Origin: Flavobacterium hydrophilum
Lineage (GTDB): Bacteria; Bacteroidota; Bacteroidia; Flavobacteriales; Flavobacteriaceae
DNA: 64,000 bases
Direction: 5' to 3'
NCBI RefSeq assembly: GCF_003202405.1
Contig: NZ_QJHL01000005.1
Coordinates: forward strand, 1-64,000
Shown here: in pieces, positions 32,557 through 41,727 of the stretch
Layout of the letters: every line of letters begins with the position of its first letter
Numbering within the stretch: the stretch's first letter is position 1
The notes under the pieces: generated by a model
What the model saw: only the letters and a program-made list of their open reading frames with translations
The model's database searches: none
What the model was told of the DNA's origin: nothing
Program-made: the position numbers and the translations under genes

Positions 32557-35500
32557 TTAAACTTTATCATACAGCCACACACGCAACAATGACAATAACT
32601 GATCAATATCAACAGGCTTGGTGATATAATCTGAAGCTCCTGCTTTGATACATTTTTCACGGTCACCTGTCATTGCTTTTGCTGTAACGGCAATTAATGG
32701 CAAAGTCAAGTGTTTTGGATTACTGCGAATTTTTTCTGCTGTTTCATAACCATCCATGTTCGGCATCATCATATCCAGTAAAACGATATCTGTGTTTGGA
32801 TTTTCTTCAAGCATTTTTATGGCTTCTTTACCATCAAATGCAGTAATCACATTCATTTTAAATACTTCCAAGGCTTTTGTCAGCGAATAAATATTACGAA
32901 CGTCATCATCTACTATCAAAACAGTTTTATCGAACAAAATATTATTCAGCAAATTCAGTTTTCTATGATTTTCTTTTTTCCCTTCCGGTTTTTTGTTTTC
33001 TTCAACCAAATGGAGGAAAAGAGAAACTTCATCCAGCATTCTCTGGTAAGAATGTGCTGTTTTGACAATTATAGAATCAGCATACTTTTTAATCTTTATT
33101 TCTTCTTTAAGCGAGAGGCTTTTTCCGGTAAAGACAATTACAGGAAGATTTTCTAAACCAGGACTTTTTTTAACACCGTCCAAAATTTCGTAAGCCTGTT
33201 TGTCCGGGATTCCCATATCTAAAATGACACAATCAACGTCTGTTTTATTAAGTGCTTTTAAACCTGCAGAAACTTCACTTTTAATTTCAGAATTGATATT
33301 ATAACTTCCTAAAAAGTAAGCCAAAGCTTTGGCATGTTTAGGATTGTCCTCAATAATCAAAACCTTTTGGGCCTCTTTATTGATTATATATTCTATTCTG
33401 ACAAAAACATCCGGAATTTTTTCAAAAGCTACGGGTTTATCCAGAAAATCAACCGCTCCTTTTAACAAACTCTCCTGTTTCAATTTGTGCGATGACATGA
33501 TATGCACCGGAATGTGTTTGGTTTGTGAGTTATTTTTAAGTTCTTCCAAAATTTCCCAACCACTTTTCACAGGAAGTTCAATATCTAACAAAACACCAAT
33601 TGGCTTATACAACAAAGCAAAATTTAAGGCATAATCACCTCTTACTGCTACTACCGCTTTATAGCCTTTTTTTCTGCTAAAGGCTAATAATGACTTTGCA
33701 AAATTGATATCGTCTTCTACGATCAGAATGACTTTATCATTTTCTGAAATTGAGTCTCTGTCGTCTTCTACTTCCTCAGGGATAACGGCACTAATGTATT
33801 TATTTTTATTGTTATTTTCCTGTAATTTTTCTTCCGATTCCTCGATTTGGATAGGCGGAGTTTTTAAAGCTGTAACTTTTTTTAATGATGAACCGAAAAC
33901 CGGCAGACATAAAGTAAAACTACTGCCTTCATTTTCTTTACTATGCAAAATTATTTCTCCTTTAAGTAATTTTGCCAGCTCTCTGCTTATTGATAGGCCC
34001 AAACCTGTACCGCCATATTTTCTTTTCGTTGAACCGTCTGCCTGTTGGAAGGCTTCAAAAATTAGAGGCTGTTTGTCTAACGGAATTCCAATTCCTGTAT
34101 CTTTTACAATAAAACAAATTATTTTATCATCGTCATCGTTTATTTTAATTTCTACACTTACTGATCCTTTTTCTGTAAATTTTATAGCATTTGAAATCAA
34201 ATTTTTAAGGATTTGTTCCAGACGCATTTTATCGGTTTTAATAACTGCCGGCGCTTCTTTAGAAATAATTTCAAAATCAATTTTTTTCTCTTTTGCAACT
34301 ACCGTAAACAAATTAGAAAGATTATCTGTTATCTCTTTAGTTGTAACATCTAAAAACTCCAGCTCCATTTTACCGGCTTCGATCTTGGATAAATCCAGAA
34401 TTTCGTCAATAAGGCCCAACAAACTATTACCTGAACTCTGAATAACCTTTGCAAATTCAATCTCTTCAGAATTCATGCTTTTGTTATTGTTCTCGGATAA
34501 TAAACGGCTTAATAACAAAATAGAATTTAAAGGAGTCCTTAATTCATGTGACATATTTGCCAAAAACTCCGATTTGTAACGTGTGGTAAGTTCCAGTGCT
34601 TCAGATTTTTTCTGAATCTCAGTATTTCTTTCTTCCAGTAAAACACTGCGTTCAGACAATTCTTCATTGGTTTGCTCCAGTTCTTCCTGCTGTACCCTCA
34701 ATTCTTCTTCAGAAGCCTGTAGTTTTTCGGTCTGTGTTTCTAATTCTGCATTCATGGCTTCGAGATCGCTATGCTGGATTCTTAACTCTTCTGATTGTGC
34801 TTGGGTTTCTTCCAGAAGTTCAAGTACTCTTTTTCTATTTTGAGTTGATTTTATAGCAATAGCAATATTATTTGAAACCGTCTGTAAAAATTCCAAATCA
34901 ATTGCTGTAAATTCTTTTACGTTTGCCAATTCAAACGCACCTTCTATTTTAGTGTCAATTAAAGGCACTGCCACAATATGTTTTGGTTTTATTTCTCCCA
35001 AAGCATACGTAATCTGAACATCATTTTCTGTAAATGATTTTAGTTCCAGAATTTTTCTTGAAACCACACATTGTCCAATTAATCCTTGTCCTTTTTGAAT
35101 GTGTTGTCTGTTTTTATTAGGAAGATAGCTGTAGCCCGAAGTTGCATAAAGCTCATCGCCTTCAATTGCATAGATCACCCCTGCACTGCTTTTAGTATAT
35201 TGACATAAAAACTCGATTACATCTTTTGATAATCTTTCGAGTTCCTTATCCCCTATCATCACATTATTTAGTTTTGCAATTCCGGTTTGCAGCCATTCTT
35301 TTTGAGACAATAAATCAAAAGACGATTTTAAAGAAGCCCCCATACTATTTAAAGATTCACCTACACTGCCCAAAGCATCTGATTTGGTATCATCGACCCT
35401 GATATCATAATTTCCTTGTGAAATATTAATCGCAATAGTACTTATTGCTTTAATTCTTTCAGCAGTTTCTTTGTCTTTTCGTTCTAATTCCTCCTGAAGA

Positions 35501-36132
35501 AACGAACGTTCATTATAATCCTTTAAAATACGCAACAAGAACACAATTGTTATAATAAAAGCGATTATAAAAGCAGCTATAATTAAAATAAAACTATAAT
35601 TACCATATCGCTCCGAATTTGCATTTCGCTCTTTCAAAAGCAGCTGTTCTGTATTTTCTATACGTTTGTAATAACTACGCAATTCATCCATCATTTTTTT
35701 TCCTTCGTTCAGATCAAAAGAGACAGTTTCTTTGCCTAATCGTTTTTTTATTACCTGATTATTTAAATATTTATAAAAAATACTGGTAAGCGATCTTACT
35801 TGTTGCAGGTTTTTTTGCTGTGACGGATTATCAACTGTTAATTCATCCAATTTATTAAAGAAACTATCCGATTTCTTTTCAGCTTCATTGTATTGGTCTA
35901 AAAATTGTTCATTACCGGTTATCAGGTAACCCCGCATACTTGTTTGAGCATCAGTAATTACAGATACTCCCTCATTCAGATTATAAATTACTTCCTGCGT
36001 GTGGTTTACCCAATAGTTGCTTTTCAACAGGCTTTTTATACTTAAAAATGAAGCTGTTGAGCTTATCATTAAGATTAATAAGGAAACTAGTGAACTGATT
36101 AATAAGTTTCTTTTAAAGTTGTTTTGTTTCAT
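32557..36132 (-). CDS. Hybrid histidine kinase CHASE3-HAMP-GAF-HisKA-HATPase-REC x3
   Basis: A 1191-residue inner-membrane sensor. Domains in order: membrane helix (about 10-31), CHASE3-like periplasmic helices (40-175), second helix (178-201), HAMP (222-275), GAF (about 290-440), a long coiled coil (445-520), HisKA with SHELRTPLN (His about 528), HATPase ending GTGLGLSISRELA (about 707), then receivers at about 797 (VEDD, LLDIELP), 922 (IEDN, ILDMGIP) and 1069 (VDDD, LLDMMMPNMDG). All three receivers keep an acceptor Asp. The second has an odd end (SIIVKTAHS), lacking the usual K-P. It heads the operon RR-CheR-CheB. The signal is not known; the setting suggests stress sensing. Confidence 0.93.
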   Translation of the reverse strand: MKQNNFKRNLLISSLVSLLILMISSTASFLSIKSLLKSNYWVNHTQEVIYNLNEGVSVITDAQTSMRGYLITGNEQFLDQYNEAEKKSDSFFNKLDELTVDNPSQQKNLQQVRSLTSIFYKYLNNQVIKKRLGKETVSFDLNEGKKMMDELRSYYKRIENTEQLLLKERNANSERYGNYSFILIIAAFIIAFIITIVFLLRILKDYNERSFLQEELERKDKETAERIKAISTIAINISQGNYDIRVDDTKSDALGSVGESLNSMGASLKSSFDLLSQKEWLQTGIAKLNNVMIGDKELERLSKDVIEFLCQYTKSSAGVIYAIEGDELYATSGYSYLPNKNRQHIQKGQGLIGQCVVSRKILELKSFTENDVQITYALGEIKPKHIVAVPLIDTKIEGAFELANVKEFTAIDLEFLQTVSNNIAIAIKSTQNRKRVLELLEETQAQSEELRIQHSDLEAMNAELETQTEKLQASEEELRVQQEELEQTNEELSERSVLLEERNTEIQKKSEALELTTRYKSEFLANMSHELRTPLNSILLLSRLLSENNNKSMNSEEIEFAKVIQSSGNSLLGLIDEILDLSKIEAGKMELEFLDVTTKEITDNLSNLFTVVAKEKKIDFEIISKEAPAVIKTDKMRLEQILKNLISNAIKFTEKGSVSVEIKINDDDDKIICFIVKDTGIGIPLDKQPLIFEAFQQADGSTKRKYGGTGLGLSISRELAKLLKGEIILHSKENEGSSFTLCLPVFGSSLKKVTALKTPPIQIEESEEKLQENNNKNKYISAVIPEEVEDDRDSISENDKVILIVEDDINFAKSLLAFSRKKGYKAVVAVRGDYALNFALLYKPIGVLLDIELPVKSGWEILEELKNNSQTKHIPVHIMSSHKLKQESLLKGAVDFLDKPVAFEKIPDVFVRIEYIINKEAQKVLIIEDNPKHAKALAYFLGSYNINSEIKSEVSAGLKALNKTDVDCVILDMGIPDKQAYEILDGVKKSPGLENLPVIVFTGKSLSLKEEIKIKKYADSIIVKTAHSYQRMLDEVSLFLHLVEENKKPEGKKENHRKLNLLNNILFDKTVLIVDDDVRNIYSLTKALEVFKMNVITAFDGKEAIKMLEENPNTDIVLLDMMMPNMDGYETAEKIRSNPKHLTLPLIAVTAKAMTGDREKCIKAGASDYITKPVDIDQLLSLLRVWLYDKV

Positions 36133-36230
36133 ATGTTAATAATATTTCTTTTTTATCTGTTATATGTAATTCGCATATCATCATTTGGTATTTGTCCCAC
36201 CAATTCACTCTAATGCTCATTTCATATAAA

Positions 36231-37454
36231 TTATTTAATTTCCTGATATTCTAAAGGTAAAATCATAATAAAGCTAGCTCCCTGGCCAATTTGACTTTTA
36301 GCGGTAATTAATCCATTATGTTTTTCAATTATTTTTTTTGCAATAGCGAGTCCAATACCTGTTCCTTCATAGCTTTGGCGATCATTCAGACTCTGAAAAA
36401 TGATAAAAATCCTGTCCAGATAAATTTCATCAAAACCAATTCCGTTATCCTTTACAATGATTCGGCAATAGCTTCCGTTTGGAGAAGGCTTTCCATCAAA
36501 ATCTTTGGTTTCAATCAATTCCGAAGTAATTTCTATCACAGGATTTTCGATATTGTTTGAAAACTTAAGTGCGTTTCCAATCAAATTCTGGAACACCTGA
36601 CGTAACTGACTCGGAATACTGTCAATAGTTGGAAGTACGTTTGTTTTTATTGTGGCATTTTTACGCTCAATCAGATAATCAAAATCAGAGAGCACTTCTT
36701 GCAGCACCTCATTTAAATCGGTTTTTTCAGGCTGTACTTTTGATGATAATCTCGAATAGGCCAGCAAATCTGTAATTAAAGTCTGCATTCTTTCTGCCGA
36801 TTTAATCGTTCTGTTCACATAATCAACTGCCTTGTCATCTTTTGCCAGATATAAATCTTTGATGATTTTGATAAAGATTTGAATCTTTCTGATAGGTTCA
36901 TTCAAATCATGTGAAACCACCCACGCAAACTGCTGAAGTTCATGGTTTTTAAGTTCCAGTTCTTCATTTTTTAAGATTAATTCTTTTGTTCTTTCTGTGA
37001 TTTTAACTTCCAGATTATCCTGTGCTTCTTTTCTGATTTTAACCTCTTTTGAAAGCAGCTCTTTCATTTCTTTTAATTGATTCTGCTGCTCATAGATCTT
37101 CAGGAAGGTTTTTACTTTTAAAATCAGTAAATCAGTATCAACGGGTTTGGTAATATATTCTACCGCTCCGGTTTCATAACCCTTAAAAATGTATTTTTTT
37201 TCTATATTAAGTGCTGAAAGAAAAATGACAGGAATGTCTTTTGTTTTTTTATTTCCTGAAAGAATTTTTACTACTTCAAAACCATCCAGACCCGGCATCT
37301 GAACATCCATAATAATAAGACAATAATTTATCTGTAAAATTTTTTTTAAAGCCTCTTCACCCGATTCAGCTGTATCTACTTCGATATTATGCAGTTCTAA
37401 AGTTTTTTTTAAGGCAATTATATTTGCCCTTATATCGTCTACAATTAATATCAT
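36231..37454 (-). CDS. REC-histidine kinase (soluble)
   Basis: A 407-residue cytoplasmic protein. An N-terminal receiver (1-120; IVDDIRAN, IIMDVQMPGLDGFE, YITKPVDTD) is followed by a coiled coil (120-170), HisKA with VSHDLNEPIRK (His about 181), and HATPase with GTGIGLAIAKKII. It has no membrane segment, so it is likely driven by another kinase through its receiver, perhaps the 1191-residue protein whose gene lies 98 bases downstream. The layout is like bacterial phosphorelay relays that feed general stress responses. Confidence 0.9.
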   Translation of the reverse strand: MILIVDDIRANIIALKKTLELHNIEVDTAESGEEALKKILQINYCLIIMDVQMPGLDGFEVVKILSGNKKTKDIPVIFLSALNIEKKYIFKGYETGAVEYITKPVDTDLLILKVKTFLKIYEQQNQLKEMKELLSKEVKIRKEAQDNLEVKITERTKELILKNEELELKNHELQQFAWVVSHDLNEPIRKIQIFIKIIKDLYLAKDDKAVDYVNRTIKSAERMQTLITDLLAYSRLSSKVQPEKTDLNEVLQEVLSDFDYLIERKNATIKTNVLPTIDSIPSQLRQVFQNLIGNALKFSNNIENPVIEITSELIETKDFDGKPSPNGSYCRIIVKDNGIGFDEIYLDRIFIIFQSLNDRQSYEGTGIGLAIAKKIIEKHNGLITAKSQIGQGASFIMILPLEYQEIK

Positions 37455-37711
37455 ATTTTTTGGCTAGAATGGTTATAGTTACAGCAAATTTTTAAAACTT
37501 ACTTTTAAATTAAAGTTTACAAACTCTCAAATATATTTAAAAAAAAATTAACATCTTTTTTATTTGAAATTATATTAATTACATAATTCCCATGTTTATT
37601 TTTTTAGCAATTTGAAAAGTCTTTTTTAGCGACAATCATAAATTCTTTTAAGTTAAAGATTGCCAATGAATTGGAATATTTTAGCATTATACTATTCTAA
37701 AATAAAGAGTA

Positions 37712-38560
37712 ATGAAAAAAACAAAAACATTTCCGGAGCAAAAGCAAAATTTGCCCGGCAACGAATATTTAATGAAACCTGAACCGGAAATTATTAAAGA
37801 AAATTATGCCGGAAGCGGGAAACTTTTAGGAAAAGTAGCTTTTATAACCGGAGGGGACAGCGGAATAGGCCGAAGCGTTGCAGTGCATTTTGCGAGAGAG
37901 GGCGCCAATATTGCAATTATTTACCTGAAAGAAGATAAAGATGCACAAATAACAAAAGAACTGATTGAAAAAGAAGGTCAGCAATGCCTGCTTATCAGTG
38001 GTGATTTAAAGGATGAAAAGTTTTGCAAAAGCGCCATAAAAACCTGTATTAAAACATTTAGTAAAATAAATATAATTGTAAACAATGCAGCAGTTCAGTT
38101 TCCTCAAAACGAACTGGAAAAAATTACAGCTGTACAGCTTCAAAAAACATTCGAGACGAACATTTATCCTTATTTTTATATTACCAAAGCTGCTTTACCC
38201 TTCTTAAATAAAGGCGACAGTATTATTAACACAAGCTCTGTCACAGCTTATCGCGGAAGTGAACATCTTCTTGATTATTCGAGTACAAAAGGTGCTATTT
38301 TAAGTTTTACCCGATCGTTATCAACTATGCTGGCAAAAAAACAAATCAGGGTTAATGGAGTTGCTCCCGGACCAATCTGGACTCCCCTAATAGTGGCAAC
38401 ATTTGATAAAATTTCTGATTTTGGTAAAGATAACCCAATGGGAAGACCTGGCCAGCCATCGGAAGTTGGCCCTGCTTACGTATTTTTAGCTTCTGATGAC
38501 AGCAGCTACATTACAGGACAATTTATTCACATCAACGGTGGGGAGCTAATTGGCAGTTAA
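37712..38560 (+). CDS. SDR oxidoreductase, YghA-like
   Basis: A 282-residue short-chain dehydrogenase with the N-terminal extension (LPGNEYLMKPEPE) typical of the YghA/general-stress branch. The Rossmann motif is FITGGDSGIGRS (about residues 44-55), then NNAAVQ, and the active site with S in NTSSV and Y-x-x-x-K in YSSTKGA. It is NAD(P)-dependent; the natural substrate is unknown. Family members are often found in stress regulons, which fits the neighbouring genes. It is divergent from the REC-kinase gene; the SemiSWEET gene follows after 12 bases. Confidence 0.92.
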   Translation: MKKTKTFPEQKQNLPGNEYLMKPEPEIIKENYAGSGKLLGKVAFITGGDSGIGRSVAVHFAREGANIAIIYLKEDKDAQITKELIEKEGQQCLLISGDLKDEKFCKSAIKTCIKTFSKINIIVNNAAVQFPQNELEKITAVQLQKTFETNIYPYFYITKAALPFLNKGDSIINTSSVTAYRGSEHLLDYSSTKGAILSFTRSLSTMLAKKQIRVNGVAPGPIWTPLIVATFDKISDFGKDNPMGRPGQPSEVGPAYVFLASDDSSYITGQFIHINGGELIGS

Positions 38561-38572
38561 TTAAATAAAATT

Positions 38573-38836
38573 ATGAATTTCATTGATATAATTGGTCTGT
38601 TTGCAGGAATTTGCGTTACTGCCTCGGTGATTCCGCAAATAGTAAAAGTATGGAGAACAAAAAAGGTAAAACAAATTTCACTGCTGACTTTTGGCATACT
38701 CACTTTTGGAATAGCAATATGGGTCGTTTACGGAATTTTAAAAAAGGATTTTCCCATAATTATTACCAACAGTATTTCGCTATTCTTAAATTTGATAATG
38801 GTTTATTTTCTCATCTATTACGAAAAAGAAGAATAA
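38573..38836 (+). CDS. SemiSWEET sugar transporter
   Basis: An 87-residue membrane protein with three helices. The PQ-loop is visible in TASVIPQIVKVWRTKKVKQIS near the N-terminus (Pro-Gln at about residues 20-21). SemiSWEETs act as dimers and move sugars down their gradient. The length is normal. It is co-transcribed with the SDR gene (12-base gap) and followed by a strong terminator. Confidence 0.9.
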   Translation: MNFIDIIGLFAGICVTASVIPQIVKVWRTKKVKQISLLTFGILTFGIAIWVVYGILKKDFPIIITNSISLFLNLIMVYFLIYYEKEE

Positions 38837-38866
38837 AAAAAACAGCTTAAATAAGCTGTTTTTTTT
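38836..38866 (+). terminator. Rho-independent terminator
   Basis: AACAGCTTA pairs with TAAGCTGTT, with A and T runs on either side. It ends the SDR-SemiSWEET unit and may also stop the convergent gene at 38884. Confidence 0.9.
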
Positions 38867-38883
38867 CAATATGCAGGGCTTTG

Positions 38884-39717
38884 TTAGCTAACTAATTTTT
38901 GATTGTATGACTTGTTAAAAGCCAGATGGTATTTTTCCTTAAACATTCTTAGCATGTAATTTCTGCTTACCGGCCCGGCGCCTGAGAATATTTCAAGAAC
39001 ATTAATAGTCGAAATTCTTTTCAATTCTTCCATTTGTTTATTTGCGAGAGATACGATTGGTTTTATACTTTTCGCATAGCCATAAGTATGCTGATTAAGC
39101 TCAATTTCTAAAATGCTTTCTAAAATTCTGTTTTTCAGCAAGTTTTTAACGATTCCTTTTTGTGGAACTGTATTAAATTCTTTAATTTTTTCAGCTATTT
39201 TTAAATTTTGTTGTCCGACATAAATATAATTACCGGAATTACTATTAAATACCTTTTTTAAATCTAAGAATAATGTGCTGTTTTCAGATATTTCAGCTTT
39301 ATAAGTATTGTTGCAAATCATAGAAAACCGCACATGTTTATATCCCTCAAAATACAACACACTATTAATGTTTGATGTATTTCTTATAATTCCTGTCTGG
39401 TTAGGTTTTATCTTTTTTCTTTCGCCGTTGATTCCAAAACTATGACTTAAATTCCCCTGAAAACAATAGGTGAATAAAATAGGTGAATTGGCAAAAGACT
39501 CCATACTCAATTCAACATCTTCATTAAAAACAATATCAAATTGAATATATGAAATTTGTTTATTTAGTGTAATGCCACTTATAACTCCATTTGCGTTTTT
39601 AGACTTAACCGTTAAGTTGTATTGATTATTTTCTAAAGTTAAAGTCCCGTTAAGACTATCTTTAAGATCATTAAAAATAGTATTTATTCCGCCTGTATTT
39701 AAGTAAAGTTTTTTCAT
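38884..39717 (-). CDS. AraC-like regulator with shortened DNA-binding region
   Basis: A 277-residue protein. The first 220 residues resemble the N-terminal sensor domain of a flavobacterial AraC-type family (ISYIQFDIVFNEDVELSMES, YVGQQNLKIAEKI, LEIELNQHTYG). AraC proteins then have about 100 residues with two helix-turn-helices. Here only about 50 remain after KQMEELKRIST. They include SRNYMLRMFKEKYHLAF, which looks like one recognition helix with its end. No leftover sequence follows in another frame, because the terminator at 38866 is close. It may be a decayed regulator or one that works without normal DNA binding. Assignment from memory of the family; moderate certainty. Confidence 0.5.
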   Translation of the reverse strand: MKKLYLNTGGINTIFNDLKDSLNGTLTLENNQYNLTVKSKNANGVISGITLNKQISYIQFDIVFNEDVELSMESFANSPILFTYCFQGNLSHSFGINGERKKIKPNQTGIIRNTSNINSVLYFEGYKHVRFSMICNNTYKAEISENSTLFLDLKKVFNSNSGNYIYVGQQNLKIAEKIKEFNTVPQKGIVKNLLKNRILESILEIELNQHTYGYAKSIKPIVSLANKQMEELKRISTINVLEIFSGAGPVSRNYMLRMFKEKYHLAFNKSYNQKLVS

Positions 39718-39884
39718 TTGATAACAATTAAAAGTTCTATAAATTAGAGTTCAAATTTTAAACTATACCCTCATAATCTCCTTCTTTTGAACTATTCAAA
39801 TTTCGTTATAGTCCAAACTTTTATTGTTATATAATTTTTCGTACAACTTTCATAATTAATACTTTATAAAAAAAGAACAAAAAC

Positions 39885-39927
39885 AAAAACAGCTGCTCCA
39901 AACTCAATGTTTGAAACAGCTGTTTTT
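39885..39927 (-). terminator. Two-part hairpin terminator
   Basis: Outer arms AAAAACAG and CTGTTTTT, plus inner CAAAC / GTTTG, form a long imperfect hairpin. It is rich in A on the left, giving T on the minus strand, and sits 54 bases past the gene at 39982-40323. Confidence 0.65.
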
Positions 39928-39981
39928 TCAGCAAAATAAAAAAATCCTTAACCTATGTAACCATGAATCTAAATTAAGTTT

Positions 39982-40323
39982 TTAAGTAAGTTTATTGATA
40001 TCAGCATTCGCCGAATAATTTTTTTCTGGTATGTCTTTAAAAAATTCAGCCGCTTCAAGATCTGCAGAAGGCCCATATCCTAATAAATAAGTGCCTTTTC
40101 TATTGTCTCCTGTTTCTATAACATATAGAATTGACATATCTTCAGGATCGCTCATTCCCTCGTATCGATGATGTGCTACAATAAAGATTTCGTCCGGTTG
40201 ATAGGAATATTTAGATTCTGTTTCTATAAGTGCTCCGTCCTGAAATAAAAAATTACAGCAATACCCATTTTTCTGGTATTCATCTATATATTCTAATTCG
40301 TGTTTTGAAAGTTCTTTTTTCAT
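39982..40323 (-). CDS. Conserved small protein, 'PRPP-synthetase-like' label
   Basis: A 113-residue cytoplasmic protein. IVAHHRYEGMSDPEDMSILYVIET followed by GTYLLGYGPSAD matches a small Bacteroidota family (consensus R-Y-E-G-x-S-D-P-x-D, later G-x-G) that databases often label phosphoribosylpyrophosphate synthetase. It is far too short for that enzyme and lacks its motifs, so the label should not be trusted. The family tends to occur with stress genes, as here. Function unknown. Confidence 0.7.
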   Translation of the reverse strand: MKKELSKHELEYIDEYQKNGYCCNFLFQDGALIETESKYSYQPDEIFIVAHHRYEGMSDPEDMSILYVIETGDNRKGTYLLGYGPSADLEAAEFFKDIPEKNYSANADINKLT

Positions 40324-40493
40324 GATAATTTGGATTATTTGATTAATTAAAGTTTTCCAAACGTTTATCTAAGCAAATTTCCTTCATTTAAAACCAACCG
40401 TTTAACTCAAAAAATATTTTTTTTATCTCATTAAATCCTTACCTGCCTAAAACCTTACAATATGATGATTAGTAAAATATAAGAGCAAAAAAA

Positions 40494-40527
40494 AAGCAGT
40501 CAATCGTAATAAACAATTGTACTGCTT
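40494..40527 (-). terminator. Hairpin terminator
   Basis: AAGCAGT-CAAT pairs with ATTG-(T)-ACTGCTT with one bulge. The A9 run on the left reads as T on the minus strand. It is 35 bases past the response-regulator gene. Confidence 0.7.
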
Positions 40528-40561
40528 CTAATATTACTTTCGTAAAATATAAAAATTTAAT

Positions 40562-40993
40562 TTATGATTTGTAAATAAAATTATGAGGTGTTGTAACAAA
40601 ATTTTTCCAGTCAATTCCTAAAGTATAATCAATGATTTTTATAATATCATTCATTAAAATAGGCTTAGTTACGAAATAATTTGCTCCCAGAGAACGGCAT
40701 TTCTCTATAATTCCAGGCTCATTTGAAGTAGAAAAAATAATTACGGGAATATCAATTTTATTTTTGTTGTCACGAAGTTCGGTCAGAACATCAAAACCGT
40801 TTTTTCCAGGCATGTTCAGATCCAAAAAAATAATATTAGGCATTTGCGACGAATTATAAATTGCATTTAACAATTTATCGCCTCCTGTATAGGTTTGAAG
40901 TATTATTTTTTTTTTCAACGACTCCACGGCATCAGCAAAAATACTTAAATCATCCTCGTCATCGTCAGTATAAAATATAGTTATATCATTCAT
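40562..40993 (-). CDS. Single-domain response regulator, Rcp1-like
   Basis: A 143-residue receiver. The acidic cluster is YTDDDEDDLS, the acceptor Asp lies in IIFLDLNMPGKNGFD, the switch Ser/Thr in IIFSTSN, and the Lys in YFVTKPI. The phrasing fits the Rcp1-type receivers common in Bacteroidota and often paired with PAS or hybrid kinases. A 20-residue C-terminal tail follows the fold. No kinase is adjacent; it could take phosphate from the kinases at 32.5-37.5 kb. Confidence 0.9.
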   Translation of the reverse strand: MNDITIFYTDDDEDDLSIFADAVESLKKKIILQTYTGGDKLLNAIYNSSQMPNIIFLDLNMPGKNGFDVLTELRDNKNKIDIPVIIFSTSNEPGIIEKCRSLGANYFVTKPILMNDIIKIIDYTLGIDWKNFVTTPHNFIYKS

Positions 40994-41188
40994 ATAATTT
41001 TTAAAATTGATAAATCTTACTCCAAAGATAAATAATTAAATAGAATTATCAATATAATACTAATTCCTGAAAAAAATTAAAAATAGAAATGTCATAATCC
41101 TAAAAATTAATTATATAACTATAGAAAAGTAAAAAAACATGACCTTTATTTTCATTTAAGTTTACAGTATAATCAAAAAAATATAATC

Positions 41189-41689
41189 ATGGGAGATCAT
41201 AAAGACCTTAAAAACGTTTCGGCTGCAGAAAAAATAAAAGAATTAGCTGAAGATATCAAAACATGCATGTTTTGTACATATAAAAATGGAAAATTACAAT
41301 CCAGACCGATGTCATTTCAGGAAATTGACGAACAGGGAAATATCTTTTTCCTATCGGATAAAAACAGTAATAAAAATGCTGAGATTATCGAGAATTCAAA
41401 AGTAGAAATAGTCTTTGCCCAGCCTCACGACAAGTTTCTTTTCCTGCATGGTAATGCGACTGTTTCTTACGATAGAAAAAGAATTAAAGAATTATGGAAT
41501 CCAATCATCAAAATCTGGATGACCGGTGGCGACGATGATCCAAACCTGAGTATTATAAAAGTGGTTCCTGAAGATGGTTATTATTGGAATAATAAACATG
41601 GAAAAATGGTGGCAATTGCAAAAATGACAGTAGCTTTTGTTACGGGAAAAACGATGGATGACGGAATTGAAGGTAATCTCGAATTATAA
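41189..41689 (+). CDS. Pyridoxamine-phosphate-oxidase-family general stress protein
   Basis: A 166-residue split-barrel flavin-binding protein of the general-stress-protein-26 branch. Family marks are MFCTYKNGKLQSRPMSFQEID, then IFFLSDKNSNKNAEI and LFLHGNATVSYDR, with ELWNPIIKIWMTGGDDDPNL near the end. Members bind FMN or a related cofactor; few have a known reaction, and they are stress-induced in Bacillus and proteobacteria. It is a single gene closed by a terminator, convergent with the DUF72 gene. Confidence 0.9.
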   Translation: MGDHKDLKNVSAAEKIKELAEDIKTCMFCTYKNGKLQSRPMSFQEIDEQGNIFFLSDKNSNKNAEIIENSKVEIVFAQPHDKFLFLHGNATVSYDRKRIKELWNPIIKIWMTGGDDDPNLSIIKVVPEDGYYWNNKHGKMVAIAKMTVAFVTGKTMDDGIEGNLEL

Positions 41690-41696
41690 ATAGTAC

Positions 41697-41727
41697 AGAA
41701 ATGGCAATTTAAGTAATTGTCATTTCT
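41697..41727. terminator. Bidirectional terminator
   Basis: AGAAATGGCAATT pairs with AATTGTCATTTCT (one G-U pair), followed on the plus strand by a T-run. It abuts the stop of the DUF72 gene at 41728. Confidence 0.8.

Noticed and set aside
33704-34441. 245-codon plus-strand frame opposite the hybrid kinase
   Set aside because: Antisense shadow of the kinase's HisKA/HATPase region; Ser/Ile/Leu-rich composition typical of reverse frames in A/T-rich genes.
38884-39717. Frameshifted AraC gene with the rest in another frame
   Set aside because: Only 18 bases separate the stop from the neighbouring terminator, and no helix-turn-helix sequence is found in other frames, so it is a shortening and not a frameshift.
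39982-40323. Phosphoribosylpyrophosphate synthetase
   Set aside because: The database label attached to this small family does not fit: the protein is 113 residues long and lacks the PRPP-binding loop.
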